Shown here: piece by piece, positions 36,101 through 47,700 of the stretch | Numbering within the stretch: the stretch's first letter is position 1 | Layout of the letters: the number at the start of each line of letters is the position of its first letter | NCBI GenBank assembly: GCA_007844125.1 | Contig: CM017560.1 | Location: forward strand, 259,369-323,368 | Source: Sinonovacula constricta | Lineage: Eukaryota > Mollusca > Bivalvia > Cardiida > Solecurtidae | Direction: 5' to 3' | Length of the DNA: 64,000 bases | The notes under the pieces: model-generated | What the model was told of the DNA's origin: nothing | The model's input: only the letters and a program-made list of their open reading frames with translations | The model's database searches: none | Program-made: the position numbers and the translations under genes

Positions 36101-37570
36101 TAACTGACCAACCTATAAAAAGGTTAACATATAATGGTTTAACACAAATATTAGGGTTTATAAATCGTTCATTATACTAAACTGTCTTTTTTTATGTACA
36201 CAACTTTTAGCTACAAAACAAACAAGCTAAATACAAATAGCGTGATAATAATTACAATAGTAGTAACCAATGTTCCTTGTTCAGAACATAAACTAAACTA
36301 GACCTAGCATGGTAGTTTACTGTGGTTTGTAGACTAAATAATAAATACAAATATTTTACCACTGACCTGAATAGACTTTTTTAACAAAAACACTTGCCTT
36401 AAAGCATGTCCTAACGTATGGATAAATATGTACTGGATATTGAGCAATGGGTAGGAATTTGTAGTCATTTTTTTGTCTTTTCATAAATTATTACATAGTA
36501 TGCAACCAAGTTCATGGTCATGTAGAATATGTACTGAACTATTAAACTGCTTCAATGATAAATGAAATGTTTCTGGCAATTCATAAAAAGTTGATATTTA
36601 TCACACAATAAAAACTGGCCTAACTTGGCAATTAACAGTATAAATTGAAAATATTCCTAACTAATTATACTAAGTATGTCTTGACATAAAAGGACTAAAT
36701 GTATACTTCTTAAATTTTCAGAAAACAGCATGTTTTAATTCATGACAACATATATAATGAAAATGATATAATATAGGTTGGTAACCAAAATCAGGATGGA
36801 GAAGGGAGATCAGATTTTGCATGAATTTGATATGAAAAAAACAGTAATGACCATATATAATTGCCAATTAGTACATTTCACGAGATCAAATAAACTGGTT
36901 TAATTCAACGCCCAAGAAAATGGAAGATATGACTGAATATTTTGAGTATTTGACAGATTCAAATTTACAATTTAAAATGATTTTAACAATGTTGATTATT
37001 CACAGTGAAAATGATGAAATGACCAAAAAAATTCTTAATGAATTGTCCTACAAATGTATGCAATTATTGAAAATGATGCAATTCTATGTCCATTAGCTGA
37101 TATACTACTAATCAGCCATCCAAACTATTTGTAAGTAGCATCACTATGTACCTAACTTTGCTCTGTTTCTCATCTATCTTCATGACATATCCAATTGATA
37201 TCTAATAATATTCTTTAGAACTCTTCAGTCCAATTACTAAACTATAGTGAGAAAATCTTCAAACCAGTCAGGCTACTTTGCTGTTGTTGTTTTACTTCAG
37301 GTACCTTACATGAGATCAAAATCATTCTCTAATGATTTGGTATTAAGTTATTATATAAATGTTTAATATCACTGAAAATAAGCACAAACAAAAAAGCACC
37401 AAAATAAATAGATTGACCCTCAATATGATCCATTTCATAAATACAAGACTCAACACTTTACATAAATATATTTACATTTTTATCCCCATATGTACACCAC
37501 ATAAACTACATTTATATGATAAATTATTATATCACTGGTATATTAGTCAGACATGGTCTTGGTGTTAGTG
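33195..37570. other. A-rich non-coding DNA, possible MPHOSPH8 3' flank
   Basis: 4.4 kb without recognisable genes or strong repeats. The plus strand is A-rich (T-rich on the gene strand), as 3'UTRs or downstream DNA often are. Confidence 0.35.
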
Positions 37571-37831
37571 TTTATCACTGATATATTAAATCTGGTATTG
37601 TTTATCGCTGGTATATTAAATCTGATGTTACCGTTTATCACTGGTATATTTAATCTGGTGTCATTGTTTATCACTGGTATATTAAATCTGGTGTTATCGT
37701 TTATCACTGGTATATTAAATCTAGTGTTACCGTTTATCGCTGGTATATTAAATCTGGTGTTATCGTTTATCGCTGGTATTTTAAATCTGGTGTTATCGTT
37801 TATCGCTGGTATATTAAATTGGGTGTTATCG
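37571..37831. repeat. 33-bp minisatellite, eight copies
   Basis: The unit is TTTATCGCTGGTATATTAAA then TCTGGTGTTATCG, starting at 37571, 37601, 37634, 37667, 37700, 37733, 37766 and 37799 (the first unit is 30 bp). As 33 is a multiple of 3 the plus strand stays open and reads as a hydrophobic 11-residue repeat, but no gene context supports translation. Confidence 0.95.
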
Positions 37832-38162
37832 TTAATTTATCCCATTTTATATCTATAAATAAACAAAACTATCTTCACTATCAGTACTGAACAATTTAAA
37901 AAGACAGCCACATGAAAATACAAATGAATTTTCCTAAATTCCTGAAACAACAAATAACTTTTGAATTTCACTGACTTGGCTTCTTTACTAATTGAGTGAA
38001 AACTAAATCATGAAGTGATCCAGTTTATCTTCCTGTACCACATATAAATAATATTTAAACAGTATCAATGACGACACAACAATTTAGTTCTGCACTTACC
38101 CTCATACATTCTAATACACAACAGAAACAATGATCTGTTTATAGAAATCATGCTACCTTGTC

Positions 38163-38270
38163 CATACACAAGACTGTGAAACTTTCTCTTCCATGGATCA
38201 TACACAAGACTGTGAAACTTTCTCTTCCATGGATCATAAACAAGACTGTGAAACTTTCTCTTCCATGGAT
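38163..38270. repeat. 36-bp tandem repeat, three copies
   Basis: CATACACAAGACTGTGAAAC followed by TTTCTCTTCCATGGAT, three times back to back with one substitution (CATAAACAAG). It lies in the likely MPHOSPH8 3'UTR. Confidence 0.97.
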
Positions 38271-38301
38271 GTCATGTCACTTATTTCTATCGCCTTGTAC
38301 T

Positions 38302-38307
38302 TTTATT
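38302..38307 (-). terminator. candidate MPHOSPH8 polyadenylation signal
   Basis: AATAAA on the minus strand about 410 nt after the MPHOSPH8 stop. It is one of many AATAAA hexamers in this AT-rich flank, so the true 3' end may lie further on, possibly as far as 33 kb. Confidence 0.25.
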
Positions 38308-38713
38308 CACTCTGCAGAATATTATTTCTTAGACTTTGCACAATGTTACTTCTAGTAGGTGCTAATCCAGTTATTTAATCCTTACTTTCAAACTCATTAA
38401 CAATTGTTCAACTAAATAACAGTAGTATCTACTTCTAGCTTCTGAACACAACTACATACATGTAGCTGTAAATATCCTTTTTCATGTACAATGTTACACA
38501 TGACTTCAATTACAACTGTTTTTCCTCACCCTATTTCAAATGTATTTAGTAAGTTTAATCTAAAAGCCCTTCTAAAAGATAGCTAGAACTGTGTTTCTTA
38601 ATTTGATTAGAGAAGTGTTGAACCAGGTGTTAATGGTAAGAAAATAATCCTTTTTTTTTTACAGTCTTCACATTTCCTTACAGTTGATTCCAAACTGAGA
38701 GACCTTATTCTGC

Positions 38714-38761
38714 CTAAGGCTGAAGGAGCTGGGCCTTGTACGCACATACGATAAGCTTTGC
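38714..38761 (-). CDS. MPHOSPH8: MPHOSPH8 exon 14 (C-terminus and stop)
   Basis: Encodes AKLIVCAYKAQLLQP then TAG, matching the vertebrate ending KLLIGAYRVQLQ. The acceptor is TTTTTTTGCAG|GCA. A longer open frame through the same DNA (to 38607) is in a different reading frame and is not the gene. Confidence 0.92.
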   Translation of the reverse strand, partial: AKLIVCAYKAQLLQP

Positions 38762-41700
38762 CTGCAAAAAAAGAAAAATCTAGCATGAGAAATAATACAT
38801 TCATCCTTTTATACACACACTTATCAACACATTTACAGATATACATTTACATGAGAAGAAAGGAATTAATTCATTAATTATTTTTATCAATGACAATGTC
38901 TAGCCTGACATTGACCTACTTGAGACAAGTCCAGACTAAAATATTTTCAGAGCAATTCCCATTGGTAGAAATGCCCTATACAAAACTAAAGAAGACATGC
39001 ACCATGACGCCAATAACCAACTGTCTGCATAAGTTGTTGACTATATCTGAGAAAAGACTTTCTATAGTAGCAGATGAAATGTTTATAATCGTAGTTAAGG
39101 AAGGCCACTTTACTAAAGGGAACACTCTTTTTCATGATCAAATGATTATATTTACTTATATACAAGTGTAAGAAATAATACTACTGAAAAGGAGGCTGTA
39201 AACATGTATGTTTGTGCTGCAAATTTACAGCATTTCATAATTAAGCTGTTAATTACAATTAATAGTTAATTAAGAAAAGAGTGCTTTAGTAATTACTAAT
39301 TTGCTGCTAAAGTAAGAACAATTACTAGCCATTGTAAGTACATGTACATGTGGCTAAATAGAGAAATCTAGAATACACATATTTGGTTAACAAGCCAGAT
39401 TATGAATATTTGTTTATGTCCACTAAATTACAACATGTGTTTAAAAGGATGTCAGGGCTCCCGCTGCCATGCGCCAAACACGCCATTGGCGCAAAAACAA
39501 AAAAAGTGGCTCATTTTTTTCAAAATTGGCGCATCCTTATGGCACATGATTTTTTCGGCATTATTTTTTGTGAATTGCTAAGCGGCCAAGACTGGTAACC
39601 ATTTCTACGCGCACTGTGATACGCTAGCAAGGAGAAACTCGATAGCCATTCAAACTTGCGCGGCGGCCTTCACCTTGAGGGCATTGTTGTGTTGACATGT
39701 TGTGTACATAACTGCCGAATAAACATCGCCTCAGGGAAGGATTAGTGTAATTTGCGCGACGATAATAAAGCAGCCAGCCAAATGTTTGTTGCGATCATTA
39801 ATTGGACAGTACCGGATTGTCGATCAATATAAAAATATTTACAACTGATTATGTAAATAATACGTAAAAAAGAAAGTTCACGTTGTTTTCTTTTCATTCT
39901 CAATTCAATGTACAAAAACTATATTAAAATAGAAAGAATTGCGTGTTAACAAACATACATATACGTACTACAAAAATAACATCAAAATTGATGCGTAAAT
40001 CTGGCTCATAAAATATAAAAGTGGCGCATAATTTTCAAATTTGGCTCATTGGTTGGCTCGGACCTAAAAAAAACCAGCGGGAGCCCTGGATGTATACCTT
40101 TGACATTATTACAAACTAGTACTACAAACCTTGACATCTGGGGCTTTTACTGTGTTGATGGTGAGAACATTCCTGCCATCCATCAATGGACTAAATGCCA
40201 GCACGAAGTTGGTCGACTCCTGAAATGGTGGTGAAACAAACTATAAGCCAATACTACACTTATTTATCGTCAATATATTATTATCCTTATGTGATTTGCT
40301 TACAGCTACATGCAGGGATAGCAAGATTTACACTGATGGTAACTCAGCACTTAATGTACAGTGGCGATGTGTCAACATGGCTAAGTATGGTGATACATCC
40401 AATAGGTTACAAAACAATAGAAAATTATCAACTCCTAAATTGCAGGTTTCAAAAACTCGCATGAGACAATTAAAACAGGGCTTTTTTTTAAATAATGGGA
40501 TCATATTCAATAAGAATATTAATTGCTTTTTATACAATTTCCAATTTCTTAAAATATCAATACTTCCTGAGGTATAAAAAATTAAATTTCATTCATTTAA
40601 CTATTCACTCAAAGAATTTCTTAGTATTTCTCAAATTTTAAGGATATTTCTAATATTTCTTAAAGCCCCACAAAACACTAAATCTAAAAATAAAATTAAA
40701 AAAATAATAAGAGCATAACTCAAAACAAAGTGTACAAAAAACAAACTTAATATTACTTTAAAACTCTGTTGGCAGATTGCAATCTTTCAGATACACTACC
40801 TGACAATTATTTAAGGGTGAATAAATAGTAATATCTTAAAGAACAATAAAAAAAAAAGGCAAAGTAGTAATATCATGTTTGACCTATCATACCGCATGTT
40901 CTGTGATGAAATTCAGACATGTTGAGCATGAGGTGGTTCCTTCACCTACCTTGGTGAGAGAGGAGAGTTTGAAGCCATTCAGTTCAGCCTGCTCCACGGC
41001 ACATGCCCCATACAATCGCACCTTGATTTCCTCGCTGGTGAATAGGGCATGCCCAATAAAAAGCAGGTACCCCACACCTGCAATGACAGAAAAAATCACA
41101 AAAATTGACAGTTTGCTTCACATTTAAATTTAATTAATTTTGGTATGTGCCCTCAAATGATTTTACTTAGATAGTATGTTATTATTTACTGACATGACAT
41201 CAATAACAATAATTGACCTACAATTGGTCAATCAATCTTGGAGAATAAATGTTATAACAGCAGTATATTTTGGATGAAGATCAAAAAGCCTTCTAATACA
41301 TAATGCCTATTGTACCACAAGGAGAGGCTTCAGGGTAAGTAACCATACCAGTTCTGATTGAAGATAATTACGGAACAGCTCTTGCTATAGTCACCAGTTG
41401 TTTTTTTATTCTAACACAGTCAGACTGTATGTTTTGCAACTAAGTGCAGAACCGACAATTCCAAGAGCTACATTCTGATCAGTTACTAATTCAATTCATT
41501 TAAACGCCACTTGTTTGGGCACTGACCTTAGATACAGAAAACAATAGTTCTTTTTAAACCTAACTTTTAAAATCTAACTTTTTAAAATTGTTTAAAGTCT
41601 TTATAATGGATTAGAAAATATGTTTTTCGACTAATCCCTTCCAATTACACACTAAAACCCATACACAGGAACTAAATAGCTGGGGTAATGTGCAGTAACT

Positions 41701-44700
41701 AGTCCCACCCAAGGACTATCATCTCTTGTTGATGAGGAATTTAAACCCAGTACATTCCTACTCGGAGTATAACCATATACCACTGACTCTCAATGACAAA
41801 TAATGCAAGTTACCTGAGTTAGGGGGCTGTAGAGAATGTTTGAAGACCATCTGGAACTTTTGTTCCTCACACAGATTGTACACCTGTGGGGAGAACAGCG
41901 TGCTCAGGATCTTAGCAGAGTTGTTCAAGGTCATGGCCACCTGCCTGTCAAACTCGGACATCACTCTGAAACCGGACAAGAAAACTTGCTGATAAACAGT
42001 GTTTAATACTTTAGAACCCTTTTCATGCTAGATTTTCATGTTTGTATAAACAATACAAAATCACAATATTAACTTTCAACTACATGCAGTGGTAATAGAA
42101 TACACAACCAGTGGTTAGCAGCTATCAAAAATCCTGACCATACAGTTCCCAGCAGAAGCTTGTTTACTGGATTTATTGGCCCACCAACAATATTTCAGTT
42201 ATCTGGAGACTGTGTCCACTTGAACTGTGAATAGCATGCCATGAACACCTGGCATGATACCACACGAAGTGACATTATCCTGACACTGAGCCAACCAGTA
42301 GTGGAACTACCTTATATTTGCTTGAGGATTAGCAAGGAAGCTATACCACTACCATTTTTAACAACTTTGGGTTGTCGCGGCCCAGAATCTAACAAAGCCG
42401 GAGCAGGCTGATCTGGAGCCACCCCTTTTGCCTAAACTTTGACAGGTTTATGCTTAGCAGCTGCTTACCTCTGTGTATGGTTGATGATAATGGAGGCTGT
42501 CTCCTCATACCGCAGTAACTTGACAAAGCTGAGGGCAGTATAACCCGAGTTGGACACCATGTTGAAGTTGGCTCCACATTCTAATAGCAGCCATACTATC
42601 TGACTGTGACCGCGCTTAGCAGCCTGAAGAGAAAAATGATATCTAGGCTTGTAAATGATTTTGAATAGACAGAATAAAGAAAATTACATTTCCATCTAAA
42701 ACTAAAAATTCATTGTACAAATAACATGTGCCTATAAATGGCAAAATTTAATTTTAACATGACAAAAAGAACAAATCAAAATAAAAACTATTACCTTTTT
42801 TCCACTGTTTTATGTATAATTCTTATAATTAGAACAGTTAAGCCAAAACATATTGCATTGTGAAATTTTACCTATAACTGTCCACTATAAAAGTCTATAA
42901 AACTTATAACAAACAAAAAATAGAGCAAAACAAATACCACACTTTTAAGATACCTGTTTGACTTATTGGTGATATAATAAATGTCGAGTGACTAATTGTT
43001 GTCATAAATAATAAATGTTTACCTTCATCAAGGCAGACTCCCCATTCCTGCAGTGTAGGTTGACCTTGGCTCCCAGCTCCAGTAACAGATTGACAGTGGA
43101 CACTTCAGCCTGTCAGGAACCAGAAACATTGGGTTTGAGTTTTTTTTAAGAACAACAAGTTTGTTTACACAGCATTTTAATTACAATATGTGAGCAACAT
43201 GTAAGACCAAAAATATCCACACTGTCTTATTCCTATCAATAAAGCTTTCTTCTACTAGAAAATTTCTCACAAAAAAAGCATTTAAGAACACATGTATGTA
43301 GACATCATGATATAATTTTAGCATGCACATAGCTAGCAATATTGCTCTCATGATGAGAATTATATCTTGTTAATTTTAAGTTCAACCATGAGCTACAATT
43401 GCTCCTTGCAGTTAATAAAGATTGAATGTCCCAAGCATTTGTTGGGATATAGACAAATTCCTTTCTTTAAATGTAAGAACAGTCATGATTTGTGTATATA
43501 TCTTCTTTTATTTACTGTAATCCTGCAAAGTATATTACGATCAGCATTTAGGCAATTTTAGTAGAGACAATTTAGTGGAAGCTGTCTAATGTGGATCTAT
43601 ATTATTTACTCCTTTATCTCTCTATGAATTTACTCCTTGATATAAAAACTGGTTCTATCATTGTTCTGCACGACTTACATGCTCACATGCGATCATGAGA
43701 GGGGTGTAGCCTGTGCTCATCTGGGCATCAATCTTGGCCCCTTGGTTTATCAATAAGTCAGCAATATCATCATACACTGAAACAGAACACATACAGACAT
43801 AAAACATCATTGATAACCCTTACTATTTTTATGTATTTATTTACAACTTCAATCAATGGTTTAATGGCTTATTAAAAGCTAATAGTCCAGATCCTGGTCA
43901 GATTACTCTACTTGAAATAGCCTTTTCAATTGAAGTTCAGCAGAATTAGGGTAATTCTATAATCATGTATCACAACTGCAATGTATTATATGAGGAACTG
44001 TGCAGTTAATTGTTGCTGTTCCAGACTAAAATCATGTCATCCAAATATTTACCTTTTTGAATGTTAAGAAACAAGGTGTTTGCAAGAAAAATTAGTTATA
44101 ACAATGTGCATTTATTCATCTATAAGTTATGTGAGGTATAGGCAATAAGGGAAGGTCAGAAAAATAAACTCTGTATGATGAAATTATTTGTTGTTTCTAC
44201 ATCTGTTTGTCACTTTAAAAGAACTTCTTCAAATATTACTTACTTTTATTGACTGCATGCATAAGTAACGTCTTCCCGGAGAGATCGGGTCTTTCAAGGT
44301 CGTACTTTCCATTACCAAGTAATGCCCTCTTTACAAGTTCTAAGTCCCCTCGTACCACTGCACTAGCAAAGTCATCTACAACAGGATTAAAATAACTATA
44401 AAACTGTGGTCAACAACTTGTTGCATTCAGGAAATGAAACATATCCTCCAAATGAAAATATGTGCAAGAGCAAGTATACAAGATCTGAAGCTGGGCTCAA
44501 AGGCATGGTCAAGGTTAACTCATTGTAACCTAATGACACATTAAAGCGACACGAAAAACAGCCTCCTCATGCCGGGAGACGACTTATCGCGTCGCATTTT
44601 ACCTGTGTCTGGCGCCGAGCGCCGCGTTAAGGCGGCCCTGAAAATGTCTCGACTACTGCCGAACGCCGCGTTAATCACTGTGTGGGAATGGACACCGGAT

Positions 44701-47700
44701 ATAGCTCAAAAAGTGAGAAGTAAACATACCAATATGCTGTTGTTTTTCTTGACCAGAGGTAAGATCTTGCTGTGTTAACGATTATGTACCGTATCCACAA
44801 ATGAAACAAGTGTTTGAACTATTAGCTGAATGCTAAATTTGGCCTATGATGTGCTTTATAATGCTTAAAAATTAGCAGACCATGAAAAATGTTACTTTAA
44901 ATCTGTGATGATCACCTCAAAACTCACAGAATTTCGACAAATATTGTAATCTTAGGAAATATATCGAATAAATAAAGAAATCTGAATCGAAGGATTTTAC
45001 AAGCATGAGCTAAACTATGTTTATTGTAAAAACTGGCAATGTAACTTTTAAACTGTTAAAGATATGCCCTTACAAATGTTCACGATACTGTACCGGGGAT
45101 AGCCGTTTTGTGTACTGGGGATAGTTTCAAAGTTGAGCAATGTGTACTGGGGATAGCATGTAAAAATGGACCAAAATGATAGTAAAACTACAACATTATA
45201 CATACAATGGGGGTGGGGGGCGTGGTTACAATTGACTGGTGCATTATAATGTCATTTGGCCCGAAGTGTAATGTAAATATTTTTTATATTATACCGAACC
45301 TTGTATATTACCATTAAATACTATTAAAGCGCTTTAGGTGTGTTTTATTAAACAAAGCTAATGAAGTTTTCTTGCGACTTTTCTACGTCGGTGTGAAAAT
45401 AGCAAGATGCACTTACTAGATGTATGACGTCACCGGTCAATATTATATTTATGATATGGACAGCTGATGATATAAAACTGAATTTTCATTAGAATACAAA
45501 GACATACGGACCGATCATCTTTATTTATATATACAAAGAAGGGACACATTTATGTAAGGTATACTATACATATAACAGTAACATTTTTGCTCTAATTTCT
45601 CGATATGGACAACATTGGACAATTTCCCCTGAGCTTGCATAGAGTTAAGATGTCGTAACCATTATCACAGTCTCATTAATATAAATACATCGCAACTATC
45701 CTCAGTACAGTTAATAGCTATCCCCTGTGCAGTTATTTATTTGCTTCAGCTATCCCCGGTACATCTTCAGGTCATCAAAAATGATGAATATCTCCATAAC
45801 AACAAAACATATCGTATTGATATCATACACAATATTAGATGCTGTAATTACAATGAAATCGCTCGATTCAGTTTTCATTCTTATTTTCTATTTGTTGTTT
45901 TATGTTTGAAATCGTATCACATAACTGAACATTTGTGAGCGATCATCCAACATTCGGCGAGAATTTTGCTATTATACAAAAGAGGAGACACATTTCCATT
46001 ATAGTCGTGTATTGCACAGGATTGATCTATTCGAAGCTCTTCGAATTTGATAAATATCACTATAAAATAAAACAATAATAACAAAAAACTTACCATGTGT
46101 CAGAATCAAACGCTTATTGATTGATCATTTTTCGAGCTATATCCGGTGTCCATTCCCACACAGTGTTAATGCGTCCATCATATTTGCTGGTTAAAACTCA
46201 TGTTTTCAATCACTTTCGAGTCTCGGCCAATCAAGTACATCACAGTATCGTAAATGCTTATGTCATCGTAATCTAAATCTATCGGCTTAAATCCTTTTTT
46301 GTTTTTTCATTTATTGTATCGAGCAACAGAAAAATCGGCGACATTTTCTCTGATTGAAGTGATTCACATCTAATTTGAAACATTTCTCGGCTGAAATACG
46401 ATCGTAAAAGCAGTTTTCAAATGATTAATTTATACTTCGATCTCAGCCAATCAGAAACGTTGTTATATAATATATTGGAATTTCATCTAACCCGGATGTA
46501 AACACAATGAAATAATTATGTCGAGACAAAGAAAAACGGCGATGTGTCTTACTGTTAGCTTTAAAATTTCTACTTATACGCATATGTATCGGCGGATTTG
46601 TGGAATTACCTACGTCAGATCCAATAATTATATGATAATTGCAGATATCAATAGCTAAAAGACACAATCTAACTCTTGGAAATCGCCGAAGTTTTCTATC
46701 AAATATGAAGTTTAAGAGTGTTATTTTCTCAAACTACCGGTAAATCGCAACTTTAAATCAAAGATGGCCGACTGTTTTAAAGTTACTCATTATATAAAAT
46801 ATTATATAAAGCAGTGTTATTTACGTTATAAACATGAAAAAAACTTGATGAGGTCAATATTCTTCATTTTAATAATTTGAACTGTGTTAATTTTGATATT
46901 GTCAATCTTACATGTTCTTCAGATTTCACTCTTTTCTGAAGTATTTCTTCTCATATCGTGTTAAAAATAACATGGTTGTGTAAAGCACTTTCTGTGCTTC
47001 AAGTATGTGAAAATATCCCTTTAGAGTACTTCCAAAATGACATGTTTATTGTGTTGTGTATACACCCACCCCCAATATCTTCCACTGACCGGTAATCCAC
47101 ACCAGATGTGTCTCGGCATGAGGGGCAGATAAGACCCCCACCAGGTGTAGGGCATAACTGGAGAAATGCCTCTAGGGTACAACTGGTCAATTAGCTGTAG
47201 GGCACAATGAGTTAATGTTGTTCCAAAAAAGTATTCCAACAACACCATCACAAGTGCTGCTGACATGTTTCTACTAACAAAAGTATTTTCTGCCTGCATG
47301 AACAATGATTTTAACATCATAATAATGAACCCATGTCATAACAGGGCTTTTTCAGCCTGTCTCACGGGGCCTGATATTTGGCCCCATTCCCAATGCCAAA
47401 TAGCAACCATTTTCCCTAATTTCAAGAAAAAAAATCCCAATCTCATAAATCAATTCCCATTTGAACCGAAATGCCTTTTAACTATAAAAAATAAATAACC
47501 CAGAAACCATGAAATCAAGAAACGTTTCCAATTAAACAAATCGTTTGTTTACTTTTGATAGGTGATCTGTGAAAACTACTATTCGTGAATTTATGTTTGA
47601 ATGAAAAATAGACTCTTACCCAGCCGTATACCATAAGTCAAGTTGAAGATGTATCAAGGCGCCACTCCAGATAAGATTTTAGTCAATATATGGTTTAAAA

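Noticed and set aside
37553..37858. A multi-pass membrane protein
   Set aside because: The hydrophobic periodicity comes entirely from the 33-bp minisatellite, with no promoter, exon or homologous context.
38607..38846. Open frame with AGKAYRMCVQG in the last MPHOSPH8 exon
   Set aside because: Wrong frame. The phase from exon 13 gives AKLIVCAYKAQLLQP and a stop, which matches the conserved MPP8 end.
44543..44670. GC-rich patch with two GCCGARCGCCGCGTTAA words as a CpG-island promoter
   Set aside because: It is intronic, only about 130 bp long, and its repeated word looks like another repeat fragment interrupted by the RSS-like element.
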